Below, in pieces: positions 56,001 to 63,615 of a stretch of DNA of 64,000 bases (position 1 is its first letter; every line of letters starts with the position of its first letter). Source of the DNA: Bryobacter aggregatus MPL3 (GTDB lineage: Bacteria; Acidobacteriota; Terriglobia; Bryobacterales; Bryobacteraceae); assembly GCF_000702445.1 (NCBI RefSeq), contig NZ_JNIF01000003.1, positions 1,426,001-1,490,000 on the forward strand, given 5' to 3'. Both the position numbers and the translations under genes were made by a program. The notes under the pieces are model-generated. The model did no database searches and had not been told where the DNA came from. It saw only the letters and a program-made list of their open reading frames with translations.

Positions 56001-56653
56001 GGAACGATCCCTACGCAGACGTCCAGCAGCGCGGCATCTATTTGAATGATCGTCCGCACTACTTCAAGGTCAACGCGGTATACCAGTTGCCCTTTGGCAA
56101 GGGCAAGCAATGGGGCGCCGGGAGCCGTGGATTTGTGGGGAAGCTGATCAGCGGCTGGGAAGCAACCAGCTTCTACACCAATTCGAGTGGTGAACCGGCG
56201 GACCTGCCTAGCAATGTCATCCAGTTGAAAGACCCGAAGATCGACAACGTCGATTGGAAGGCGAACAAGGTACAGGGCTGGAAGCCTTGCACCCAGCGCA
56301 TCTTCAACGATGGCAGCACCACCAGCTACAACTGCAACGGAAGCACAGACTACTACTGGCAGATGCTGCCCGGTTATGCTCCGCGCTCGACACCTTTGCG
56401 CAGCGGTCAGATCCGCAAGCACCACGCGTTCACGATGGACTCGTCGCTGAACAAGAATACGCAGATCACCGAACGCATCCGTATGCAGTTGCGCTTTGAA
56501 GCCTTCAATATCTTCAATCACAACTACTTCGGCCGCGATACCTTCAACGTTGACCCCACCAGCCCGAACTTCGGCGCGGTCTTCCCGTCGGTTGTTTCCA
56601 ACCAGAACACGTTCCCCCGACAGGTACAGATCGCCATGAAGGTCTACTGGTAA
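53084..56653 (+). CDS. Oar-like TonB-dependent outer-membrane receptor 3
   Basis: A 1189-residue receptor. Signal peptide (SAVLLMVLLGTAAWSQ), carboxypeptidase-regulatory-like domain (FRATVSGRVTDASGASVPNT to about residue 120), plug (ELPLNARNPFMLGSMMSGVV; NGGRQSNNEFMMDGAPN) and barrel with a PFGKGKQWGAG periplasmic turn and final aromatic VQIAMKVYW. Paired cysteines in extracellular-loop-like segments (KKCNILEGGSPAFCDQ; KPCTQRIFNDGSTTSYNCNG) are not seen in the two other receptors. Ligand unknown. AGGGGG lies before the ATG, and a terminator closes the transcript. Confidence 0.92.
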   Translation: MSRQISAVLLMVLLGTAAWSQEFRATVSGRVTDASGASVPNTKITAINLATNETTNVSSDNSGAYTLPFLRPGQYRMTAVASGFKTYNRENLTVEVGRLLSVDILLEVGAMTDSVSVTAEAGLLETQTASRSGVVNQMQVSELPLNARNPFMLGSMMSGVVFRGAAIWQRPFDNGAIAEWSVNGGRQSNNEFMMDGAPNNAQAGGNNIAYVPVVDAVQEFSVQQNSYDAQYGKTGGGVFNVVLKTGGSQHHGVAWEFLRRKFLDANTFQGNAAGAQRADHLLDQYGFQFDGPVLVPKLLTRESKVKLFYLGTFENYRENTPNPLTNSYPDMAFRNGDFSKLTNAQKAPILIYDPTNYSLDASGNPVRVPFAGNIIPQSRINPVAQAITKYMPTPNAATKDGFRYSTNNHLLPDYVNHDKFYNLILKFDWNFGDKHRAFFRHASNDRTEDRASNGIDNKVGTDGQQPFQRINDAYVFDWVSTLSPTLVMNIRASSNRFIEKGLGKANDGFDLKSLGFSSSLVSQLPAPTFFGQYQFNDYSTLGRYQSVNITNNYNLAANITKIAGSHTMKFGTDLRRIHYIIQDTGNILQFGKDSGVLAGGFNDKSFTQKLFNQGDATSGDAYATFLLGYVNGASNYPVFPFIQQWYFAPYFQDDWKVSRKLSLNLGLRWDYNGPASEKYNRLNRGFNGSVASPIASQLSASTLDMYPQLKNLKGGFEFAGVNGNSRLVANPTYQTLQPRIGVAYQVRNRVVVRGGYGLYFLNPNNDWLRYAGFQTNTPITNSLDGNRTPIPGVLSNPYPGGISKPSGSSLGALTFAGRNSDWANPNFRTPKVHQFSLGFQVQTSQFSSLELTYVGSRSIDLNNARDYNIPSLDFRKKCNILEGGSPAFCDQNVPNPFKGVAAFQGTPYYVQDSISNFNLNRPYPQFAGNLTQRAVNGSKAWYNSFQANYNIRLRDLNLLANYTLSKTVEQYGWNDPYADVQQRGIYLNDRPHYFKVNAVYQLPFGKGKQWGAGSRGFVGKLISGWEATSFYTNSSGEPADLPSNVIQLKDPKIDNVDWKANKVQGWKPCTQRIFNDGSTTSYNCNGSTDYYWQMLPGYAPRSTPLRSGQIRKHHAFTMDSSLNKNTQITERIRMQLRFEAFNIFNHNYFGRDTFNVDPTSPNFGAVFPSVVSNQNTFPRQVQIAMKVYW

Positions 56654-56677
56654 GAAGCAGTTCCACCCGAAACCCAG

Positions 56678-56709
56678 AGGCTCGCCTTCGCAAGATGGCG
56701 GGCCTTTTT
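56678..56709 (+). terminator. Intrinsic terminator after TonB receptor 3
   Basis: AGGCTCGCC (56678-56686) pairs with GGCGGGCCT (56697-56705), one G-U pair, 10-base loop, followed by TTTT. It just reaches the end of the convergent methyltransferase gene. Confidence 0.75.
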
Positions 56710-57504
56710 ATTGGGCGACGCGAGCCAGAACGGCCAGACGTCCGCGTCGCGGCACATCCTTTCGTACGGCCCGAATCGAATCGACGAGGAAGCCAGCCCG
56801 GCGCAATTCTTCCCGAATCTCCTGGCGCCGGATCGGCCGTTGGTAGAGCGTAAACTCCACCAGCGGCTCCGTCCCGTTTTCGCGGATCGCCGCCTGGCAA
56901 GTGGCCAACTGCGCGATGCGGTCGTAGCGGTAGTGCAGTTCGCAATGACGCCCCTCGTGCTCCACCACATCCTCAGACTCCCAAAACTCCAGATAGCCCT
57001 GCTCCTCAATCACATCGAAGAGAAAATAGCCTCCCGGCGCCAGATGCTCGCGCACCGTATGCAACACTGCGCGTAACGAGGCCGCCGTCAGCGCCTGGTT
57101 GATGCTGTTGTAAAAACAGGTGATGGCATCGAATCGCCGTTGCAATCGGAAGGAGCCCATGTCCGCTTCATAGAAATCGACAGAGGGGAGCTTGGCGCGC
57201 GCAGAAGCGAGAAACGGCGCGGAATTGTCGACCCCGGTCACCCGCAGACCACGAGCATCGAGCCACTGGGCAAAGTCTCCCGTGCCACAGCAGAGATCGA
57301 GAATCTGCGCGTCCTCCCGCACCCGGGATTGGAGAGAAACGAGAAACAGATCGCAGGCGCTGTCGAAAAACGCGGTGCCCCAATGGCGCTCGTAGAAGGG
57401 TGCAATGGCGTCCCAGGCAATTCGATGGTCAATGTCGGGGAGTGGGTACGTCGTCTCCAGCTTTACTTCTCGTCCGGGTCGACCGGTGGATCAGAGGAGC
57501 GCAA
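56708..57504 (-). CDS. SAM-dependent methyltransferase, 5' end probably frameshifted
   Basis: A class I methyltransferase of about 265 residues with motif I ILDLCCGTGDFAQWL, VTGVDNSAPFLASARAKL, FDAITCFYNSINQAL and GGYFLFDVIEE. The codons before the first in-frame GTG (57322) still read as family-like protein: RIAWDAIAPFYERHWGTAFF, so the gene starts further upstream. That frame has no ATG, GTG or TTG before a TGA at 57491-57493, only a CTG at 57460. A TTG at 57504 with GGAG 8 bases upstream opens the neighbouring frame; one extra C in the CCC run at 57476-57478 would join the two. Either CTG initiation or one lost base explains this. Substrate unknown. Confidence 0.72.
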
Positions 57505-57549
57505 CGAATTCGCTCCGCTGCCTCCTCTAATTCTCCCCCGATTTGGCTG

Positions 57550-58800
57550 CTATGGGTTGACGTGCGCGATCTTGCCATCAATGTCGGCAAGCTGCTTCTT
57601 CACCGTTTCTACATCAGGCGCCTTCGGCGCCATCTTCAAATAGGCGCTCAACTGCTCTGAAGCCCCTTTGAAATCCTGCTTCTCGGCCAACAAAATCCCA
57701 AGGAGATGAGACATCTTGGGGAGCGAGTGGAACTGGTCGATGTCCAAGCCGGCCCGGCAGAGTTTTTCGGCCTGTTCGTGCTGCTGCAAGTTGTAGTTCG
57801 CAATCGCGCCATAGAGAAAAGCAGAAGGGAAGTCATATCGATTCAACTTGATCACCTTCTCGGTGAGCTGCTTGACCTCGCCCCACTTTTGCTGCTGTGC
57901 TTCGAGCACCGCAAGGCCCAGATAGGGCCGGACATACTTCTCGTCAGCTTCCACAGATTTGACGTAGCTCTGGCGCGCCAGGTCCATCTGATTCTGCATG
58001 GATTGCACACGGCCCAGCTCATACCAGGCCTCGGCGAACTTCGGATGCAGGTTGACGGCGCTCTCCAGTTCCTTCTGCGCATCAGGCAGCTTGTTCTTCT
58101 TCAATGCCGCGCGGGCTTTGTCCATCGCCTTTTTGGCATCCTTCGGCGCCATCAGGGATGTGGCACTGGTGGTAAAGCCACTGACATCGGCCAGGCGGCG
58201 CAGAATGATGATGCCCACATCGGGACTATCCAGACTGCGGCGTCCTGCCAGACTAACGACACTGCTGCGATAACCAGGGAGCGAGGCTCGCAATTCGCAA
58301 CCCAACAGGTCGCGTTCATTGATGCCACCGCGGCCATTGGGACCTGAGATCTCCGGCGCACCCATGGAACCAAACCCGCCACTGCTGGCGTCCGTCATCA
58401 TGCCCATCCGCTGTCCGAGTTGGAAACTGAAGTTCCCTTTCTGATCGGTATAGGCCTCCTGGACAGGATTGCCGCGCCCCGTACAGAGTCTTTCGATGAC
58501 AACAGATTCAGGCGGCGCCGAGCCGTCGTCCATGCGCACTTTTCCGGACAGGAAAATAGGCCGGGTCTCACTCGAATCGGTACCCGGTTGAGGGAGTTGG
58601 TTCGGGAAGTCAGGCGTCGGCCGGCCACCTAAGCTTCCGCTCCGTCCGCCACTCGTGTTGCCGCCGTTGCCAGTGGTGGCCCCCGTGCCAGCACCCGTTG
58701 CCGGAGCCGCACTGCCGCCTGTTGGAGAGCCGGATTGCGCTTGCGCGGCAAGCATTGCCGCACTCAGCACAGAACAAGAGAGAAACCGTGACCAGGACAT
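57550..58800 (-). CDS. Secreted protein with carboxypeptidase-regulatory-like domain and TPRs
   Basis: A 416-residue exported protein: signal peptide (FLSCSVLSAAMLAAQAQ), a Gly/Thr/Ser-rich low-complexity linker (about 22-60), a carboxypeptidase-regulatory-like beta-sandwich (FLSGKVRMDDGSAPPESVVI to about residue 205), then TPRs from about 225 (DKARAALKKNKLPDAQKELE; AEAWYELGRVQSMQNQMDLA; MSHLLGILLAEKQDFKGASE). The domain pair is common in acidobacterial secretomes and suggests a periplasmic or surface scaffold. Divergent from the lipoprotein gene by 51 bases. Confidence 0.8.
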   Translation of the reverse strand: MSWSRFLSCSVLSAAMLAAQAQSGSPTGGSAAPATGAGTGATTGNGGNTSGGRSGSLGGRPTPDFPNQLPQPGTDSSETRPIFLSGKVRMDDGSAPPESVVIERLCTGRGNPVQEAYTDQKGNFSFQLGQRMGMMTDASSGGFGSMGAPEISGPNGRGGINERDLLGCELRASLPGYRSSVVSLAGRRSLDSPDVGIIILRRLADVSGFTTSATSLMAPKDAKKAMDKARAALKKNKLPDAQKELESAVNLHPKFAEAWYELGRVQSMQNQMDLARQSYVKSVEADEKYVRPYLGLAVLEAQQQKWGEVKQLTEKVIKLNRYDFPSAFLYGAIANYNLQQHEQAEKLCRAGLDIDQFHSLPKMSHLLGILLAEKQDFKGASEQLSAYLKMAPKAPDVETVKKQLADIDGKIAHVNP

Positions 58801-58851
58801 GAGAGACCTCGGAGCGAGTCGGTTACTGCGCTGGCGGTATTATTTCATAAG

Positions 58852-59478
58852 GTGAAACTCCAAAACATCGGCATATTCGCGGCTCCCGCGCTGGCGATCC
58901 TTTTTGCGATCTCCTGCAGCAGCCCGACACCCACAAAAGAAGCAGAAAAAAAGTCTGAAGTAGCTCCAGAACCCGTGACCGGCCTCACCGGCCTGTACCG
59001 CTGCTACGGACCTTCGCGGATCTGGGCGCAAGACATCCAGGTGTTGCGCGTGCAGAATCTGGCCATCAAATCGCGCGTTGCACCCCCCGGCAAGGCTTAC
59101 GCCTGGCAGGTGACCTTTGTGTCGCCCTCCAAGAATCGAATCAAGCACTGCACCTATTCCGTCGTGAAAGAAGACGGCCTCTTTGAAGGTGTCTATAATC
59201 CGAACGACGAAGCCTACAGCGGCCCCTCCAAGCTCGCCCAACCCTTCATCATCCAAGCCGTCAAGAAAGACACGGATGAGATCTACAAAGTGGCCTTAGA
59301 GAACTCCAAGGACTACGCCTCCAAGAACCCCGACGCACCCATCACGATGCTGCTAGAACTGACCGACCGAAACGCGGAGGTCGCCTGGCGTGTCATCTGG
59401 GGTACCAGCGTCGGCTCCTCGGCCTATTCGGTCTTTGTCGATGCCACCAATGGCAGATATTTGAAAAAGGCCTTCTAA
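58852..59478 (+). CDS. Lipoprotein of unknown function
   Basis: A 208-residue protein with a signal peptide and lipobox FAISC (Cys22), a charged linker (TPTKEAEKKSEVAPEP) and one globular domain. Segments such as GLTGLYRCYGPSRIWAQDIQ, KAYAWQVTFVSPSKNRIKHC and EVAWRVIWGTSVGSSAYSVF suggest a beta-rich fold. No family is recognised. GTG start. It leads a run of four closely packed genes up to 61350. Confidence 0.68.
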   Translation: MKLQNIGIFAAPALAILFAISCSSPTPTKEAEKKSEVAPEPVTGLTGLYRCYGPSRIWAQDIQVLRVQNLAIKSRVAPPGKAYAWQVTFVSPSKNRIKHCTYSVVKEDGLFEGVYNPNDEAYSGPSKLAQPFIIQAVKKDTDEIYKVALENSKDYASKNPDAPITMLLELTDRNAEVAWRVIWGTSVGSSAYSVFVDATNGRYLKKAF

Positions 59479-59490
59479 GAGAAGGCGCCG

Positions 59491-60122
59491 GTGCTGATGA
59501 ACATCCTCTTTTTTTCAGACATCCATACCGATTGGGCCGCATTGCACCGGCTTTTGGATCTCGAGGCGGATTACTATTTCTGCCTGGGTGATCTGGTCTC
59601 CTGGAGGAAGCATCTCAACCTTGCCGGGGAAATCCTCCAGCGGCGAGCTGGAAAAACTTTCGTGATTCCCGGCAACCATGAGTCTGCTTCCGACATCGAA
59701 GATCTGTGTAATCAATATGGCTTGGAAAATCTGCATGGGAAGACAAAGAATTTAGGAGGCGTATCGATTGCGGGTTTAGGCTTTTCGAACCCGACCCCGT
59801 TCCATACCCCTGGTGAGTTCACTGAAGAGGAGCTGGAGCAGCAACTTGCCCGTTTGCGGCCCTCCATCCTTTGGTTCTCGCCTGCCATTGCCCTCCGAAA
59901 GACACGCCTCTCGACCTTGGTCCCGGGGGCCGGCACTTTGGTTCTTCCTCTGTCGCGAGCTTTATTGAGCAGGTTTCCCCGCGTTATTTTTTGTGCGGTC
60001 ACATCCATGAGGCCGCCGGGGTCTCCGCGCAATTGGGAAGCCGAGGAAGGACGACAGGTGTTAACGTGGGCAAGCGGGGCTATCTTCTCGATCTGACAAC
60101 CCCACTGAACACCTCCATTTGA
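59491..60122 (+). pseudogene. Calcineurin-like metallophosphoesterase interrupted by one frameshift
   Basis: About 210 residues over two frames. The first frame has three metal motifs: FFSDIHTDW, CLGDLVSW and IPGNHES. The second, from about 59871, has the other two: VLACHCPPKDTPLD and FLCGHIHEAAG, ending at a TGA that touches the next ATG. All five metallophosphoesterase motifs are thus kept. The break lies at TTT in 59870-59872, where one more T would restore a single frame. Without the correction the first frame ends at 60096 with unrelated residues and lacks the last two motifs. It is the second gene of a lipoprotein/beta-barrel run. Confidence 0.82.
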
Positions 60123-60857
60123 ATGAAATTTGACAAGCTAATTTACCTGGCGGCGCTTCTCGGGACCTTGGTGTCTTGCCGCACGGCATCGAAACCAATC
60201 GTCTTCGATCCCATGAGTCTGGGACCATCCGGCGCCACTTTGAAAAAATACCTCGACCGCGAGGAGCATCCAACGCCTCGTCCCGATTCGTTGGTGGGCG
60301 TCGTAAAAATCGAAGCCTCCCTGCCCAATCTCAATAAAAAGGGGGAAATGGTGGCAGAGAAAACACTGGCGCCAAACGGCACCATCGACTACGAGATGCG
60401 TTCCTTTACCGGTGACAACACGATCAAGAAGGAAGTGATCGGCCGCTACTTGAGCAGCGAAAAAGAAGCCTCAGCCACACCCAGCTTCGGTATCACCGCG
60501 CAGAATTACCGTTTTAAGTTGAAGCGGCGGGACCGGCTCAAAGAACGCAACGCCGTGGTCTTTGATCTGGTACCGCGAAAAAACGCGATCGGTTTATTTA
60601 AGGGCGAACTCTGGCTCGACGAGGATTCGGGCATGCCGCTACGAGAGACCGGCCGTCTGGTCAAGAACCCCTCCGTCATCTTCAAAACTCTCGATTTCAC
60701 GCGTGATTATGACTTCAAGGACGGAATCCTCTATTTGGCCTTTCAGGATTCCCAGGCCGATACGCGCCTCATCGGGAAGGTGCTGATCCGGATGGAATTC
60801 GATACGCCGCATTACAGCAGTGCAACATTAGAAAAGACACATGCATCTCTCGATTAG
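60123..60857 (+). CDS. Lipoprotein, possibly LolA/LolB-like fold
   Basis: A 244-residue protein with signal peptide and lipobox TLVSC (Cys19). After a short linker it shows long alternating strands: VVKIEASLPNLNKKGEMVAE, NYRFKLKRRDRLKERNAVVF, FKGELWLDEDSGMPLRETGR and LIGKVLIRMEFDTPHYSSAT. This half-barrel pattern, with ELWLDEDSG.PLR wording, resembles outer-membrane lipoprotein-sorting proteins of the LolA/LolB superfamily, but the match is weak. It starts directly at the phosphoesterase stop and overlaps the next gene by 17 bases. Confidence 0.65.
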   Translation: MKFDKLIYLAALLGTLVSCRTASKPIVFDPMSLGPSGATLKKYLDREEHPTPRPDSLVGVVKIEASLPNLNKKGEMVAEKTLAPNGTIDYEMRSFTGDNTIKKEVIGRYLSSEKEASATPSFGITAQNYRFKLKRRDRLKERNAVVFDLVPRKNAIGLFKGELWLDEDSGMPLRETGRLVKNPSVIFKTLDFTRDYDFKDGILYLAFQDSQADTRLIGKVLIRMEFDTPHYSSATLEKTHASLD

Positions 60858-61350
60858 GATGCGTATACCCCTCATTGCTTTCTTTTGTCTCGCGCCGCTT
60901 TGCTTCGGCCAACTCCCTCTCAGCCTTGGACTCAAGGGTGGCTTCGTCAACAACGAGAAGGAAATCCCCGGGCGGGACAATCGAATCTTCCCCTTTAAAA
61001 TTGGCCCTTATCTGGAGTTGAAGCTCCCTTTCCTCCCCACCATCGAAAGTGGGTTCATGTTTGAACGATTCAACTCGCCCACTGGCTCTGTTTCGGTCTA
61101 TCAGGTTCCGATCCTGGTCAAAAAACGTTTCAATGCGATTGCGATTCAGCCCTTTCTTTCCGGAGGCGCCACCATCCGTATGGTGCCCGCGCGCGATGAG
61201 CGCACAGGCGGCATCACGGTGGCGGCAGGGCTCACCCCACGCTTTCTTCCTTTGAAGCTGGAACCGGAGTTCCGCTACACTCACTGGATCAACACAGCGA
61301 ATACTCCCAGGGACAGTCAGGTCGAGTTCCTCATTGGCCTGCGCTTTTAA
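60841..61350 (+). CDS. Small outer-membrane beta-barrel protein
   Basis: A 169-residue protein with a signal peptide (RIPLIAFFCLAPLCFGQ) and a mature part of about eight amphipathic strands (LSLGLKGGFVNNE, FKIGPYLELKLPF, IESGFMFERFN, VYQVPILVKKRF, AIQPFLSGGATIRMV, TVAAGLTPRF, LEPEFRYTHW) ending VEFLIGLRF with the terminal Phe typical of outer-membrane proteins. Likely an eight-stranded OmpX/OmpA-type barrel. Overlaps the upstream lipoprotein gene, so translationally coupled. Confidence 0.75.
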   Translation: MHLSIRMRIPLIAFFCLAPLCFGQLPLSLGLKGGFVNNEKEIPGRDNRIFPFKIGPYLELKLPFLPTIESGFMFERFNSPTGSVSVYQVPILVKKRFNAIAIQPFLSGGATIRMVPARDERTGGITVAAGLTPRFLPLKLEPEFRYTHWINTANTPRDSQVEFLIGLRF

Positions 61351-61396
61351 TGGTTAGTAGTTGCTAGAATGATAGTTTCAGGTAGTCCGTTCCTAC

Positions 61397-62863
61397 ATGC
61401 GCACACTCTTTTTGAATCCGCCTTCGTTTGAAGGTTTTGATGGCGGCGCTAGCTCCCGCTGGCCCGCGACTCGCGAAATCGAAAGCTACTGGTACCCGGT
61501 ATGGCTCTGCTATCCGGCCGGTCTGCTCCCGGATTCGAAAGTAGTAGACGCGCCGCCGCACAAGATCTCCATCGAGGACACCGTCGCCATGGCGAAGGAC
61601 TTCGAGTTGCTTGTACTCTTCACCTCGACCCCTGGCTTCCATGTGGACGTCAAGATCGCCGAGATGATGAAGGACGTCAACCCGAAGATGCAGGTCTGCT
61701 TTGTCGGCCCGCCGGTCACGGTGGAGCCGGAAAAGACGATGCTTGCCTCCAAGGCCATCGATTTCATTGTGCGCCGTGAGTTTGACTACCAGATCGTCAA
61801 TTACGCGAAGGGTACGCCGTTGTCGGAACTGCCGGGGGTCAGCTATCGCAAAGATGGCGGACTGATGCACAATCCCGAAGGCGGCTACATCGAGAACCTC
61901 GATGAGCTGCCCTGGGTCACCAAGGTCTATAAGCGCGACCTCGACTTCCGCAATTACAACGTACCCTTCCTGCTCAACCCCTTCATCAGCTTCTATACCT
62001 CGCGCGGCTGCCCGGCCATGTGCACCTTCTGCCTCTGGCCGCAGACGCACTCCGGTCATCGTTGGCGCTTGCGCTCGGTGAAAGACATCGCGAATGAAGT
62101 GGCCTGGGCGCTCGAGAACTTCACCGGACTCAAGGAAATCTTCTTCGACGACGACACCTTCAACTACAAGAAGGAACGTACGATCGAACTCTGCAAAGAG
62201 CTGAAGAAGCTGAACTTCACCTGGAGCTGCACCAGCCGCGTCACCACCGACCGCGAAACGCTGGCTGCCATGCGCGAAGCTGGTTGCCGCCTCATGATTG
62301 TCGGCTACGAATCGGGCGCACCGCAGATTCTCAAGAACATCAAAAAAGGCGCTACCGTCGACATGGCCGAGCGCTTCACCAAGAACGCGCATGAGCTGGG
62401 CCTCACCGTACACGCCGACTTCATCGTCGGTCTGCCGGGCGAAACCCGCGAGACCATCCAGCAAAGTATCGATTTCGCAAAGAAACTCGATTGCGAGACC
62501 ATCCAGGTTTCGATTGCACATCCCTATCCGGGCACCGAATTCTACGATTACGCGCAGAAGAACAATCTCATCCAGTTGAACGCCTCGATGACCGACGAAT
62601 TGGGCCACCAGTTGCCCACCGTCATCTATCCGGGCCTCGACCGGGCCGAGTTGGTCGATTCCGTCGAACGCTTCTACGGCGAATATTACTTCCGTCCGAA
62701 GGCTGCCTGGCGCGTCGTAAAGAAGGCCATCTTCTCCACCGAAGAACGCCGCCGCCTGGTGAAGGAAGCTCGCGAATACCTTGCCCTCCGCAAGAAACGC
62801 AAGAAGTTTGTAGCCGATCAGAAGGCTCTGAAAGAGTCCAGCTACGCCGCTACCGGCGACTAG
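61397..62863 (+). CDS. hpnJ: Hopanoid radical SAM enzyme HpnJ
   Basis: A 488-residue B12-binding radical SAM protein. The cluster motif is CPAMCTFC with Cys205, Cys209 and Cys212, inside TSRGCPAMCTFCLWPQTHSG. The N terminus MRTLFLNPPSFEGFDGGASS and the SRWPATREIESYWYPVWL stretch are characteristic of HpnJ. In Burkholderia HpnJ is needed, after HpnI and HpnK, to convert the glucosaminyl group of bacteriohopanetetrol into the cyclitol ether. The C-terminal 60 residues are rich in Lys and Arg. It is followed within 9 bases by two small membrane proteins and hpnI. Confidence 0.9.
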   Translation: MRTLFLNPPSFEGFDGGASSRWPATREIESYWYPVWLCYPAGLLPDSKVVDAPPHKISIEDTVAMAKDFELLVLFTSTPGFHVDVKIAEMMKDVNPKMQVCFVGPPVTVEPEKTMLASKAIDFIVRREFDYQIVNYAKGTPLSELPGVSYRKDGGLMHNPEGGYIENLDELPWVTKVYKRDLDFRNYNVPFLLNPFISFYTSRGCPAMCTFCLWPQTHSGHRWRLRSVKDIANEVAWALENFTGLKEIFFDDDTFNYKKERTIELCKELKKLNFTWSCTSRVTTDRETLAAMREAGCRLMIVGYESGAPQILKNIKKGATVDMAERFTKNAHELGLTVHADFIVGLPGETRETIQQSIDFAKKLDCETIQVSIAHPYPGTEFYDYAQKNNLIQLNASMTDELGHQLPTVIYPGLDRAELVDSVERFYGEYYFRPKAAWRVVKKAIFSTEERRRLVKEAREYLALRKKRKKFVADQKALKESSYAATGD

Positions 62864-62872
62864 TCTGTTTCG

Positions 62873-63268
62873 ATGAAAAACGCGCGCGGCCGTGTCTATT
62901 TACTCACGGCCTTTGTGGTGGCGGCCAACGTGATTGGCAATTTCGCCTTGTCCTGGGGCATGAAGAACCCCACCGGAATCAAACTCACCCAGATCCCCCC
63001 GATTGATGCGCTGATCAGCCCCTGGGTACTGCTCGGGATTGTACTCCTCGCCGTCTGGACTCTTTCCAGAATCACGCTGTTATCCTGGGCTGATCTCTCT
63101 TTCGTATTGCCTGTGACCAGCATTGGCTATGTCCTCAATGCGCTGATTGGCTTCGTTTTTTTACATGAAGACATCTCCTGGCAGCGCTGGCTGGGCACCG
63201 CCTTTATTCTGAGCGGCACCATCCTCACCGGCGCCACCCCTCCCAAGGCAACAGAGGTGGATTCATGA
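62873..63268 (+). CDS. Four-helix DMT/EamA-half membrane protein, first of pair
   Basis: A 131-residue inner-membrane protein with four helices (about 8-27, 44-63, 70-92, 98-118), the size of an SMR or ArnE/ArnF subunit. Supporting stretches are YLLTAFVVAANVIGNFALSW, LSWADLSFVLPVTSIGYVLN and the VFLHEDISWQRWLGTAFILS ending seen in EamA halves (heEpls..rwlG..lI..Gi). The usual SMR N-terminal active Glu is not evident. Sits 9 bases after hpnJ and overlaps the next gene as ATGA. A flippase role for a hopanoid or lipid-linked sugar is an inference from position and size. Confidence 0.8.
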   Translation: MKNARGRVYLLTAFVVAANVIGNFALSWGMKNPTGIKLTQIPPIDALISPWVLLGIVLLAVWTLSRITLLSWADLSFVLPVTSIGYVLNALIGFVFLHEDISWQRWLGTAFILSGTILTGATPPKATEVDS

Positions 63269-63615
63269 GATGGACTCTCGTCTCGCTGATCGTCCTCTCG
63301 ACCATGGCCTGCGACTATCTGCAAGCAAGCGCAGTCAAAGAACATGGTGAGATTGCCCCTGGCGAGCTGAGCGTGTTCGCCAAGCTCTTCCGGCAGTGGA
63401 GACTGGCGCTCTCCATCGTGTTTATGGCCCTCAGCTTTTTCAGCTTCACCCAGTTGCTGGCTGTGGCAGACTTGAGTTTCGCCGTTCCTGCAACGGCTTT
63501 GACGATTCCCGCCGAAACATTTATGGCCCGTTCTGTATTACGGGAAAATGTAGGCTGGAGAAGGTGGGCGGGCGCCGTGTTGGTGGCAATCGGCGTATTC
63601 TGCCTCGAACTTTGA
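63265..63615 (+). CDS. Four-helix DMT/EamA-half membrane protein, second of pair
   Basis: A 116-residue inner-membrane protein with four helices. LVSLIVLSTMACDYLQASAV, LSIVFMALSFFSFTQLLAVA, DLSFAVPATALTIPAETFMA and LRENVGWRRWAGAVLVAIGV match the EamA-half pattern of its neighbour (ADLSF in both), so the two are probably diverged copies forming a heterodimer like ArnE-ArnF. Overlaps the upstream partner and the downstream hpnI by 4 bases each, a fully coupled trio. Confidence 0.8.
   Translation: MRWTLVSLIVLSTMACDYLQASAVKEHGEIAPGELSVFAKLFRQWRLALSIVFMALSFFSFTQLLAVADLSFAVPATALTIPAETFMARSVLRENVGWRRWAGAVLVAIGVFCLEL

Noticed and set aside
53186-56521. Long minus-strand frames opposite TonB receptor 3
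   Set aside because: Shadows of a clear 1189-residue receptor on the plus strand.
61364-62608. 414-codon minus-strand frame opposite hpnJ
   Set aside because: hpnJ is unambiguous and the antisense product has no recognisable domain.
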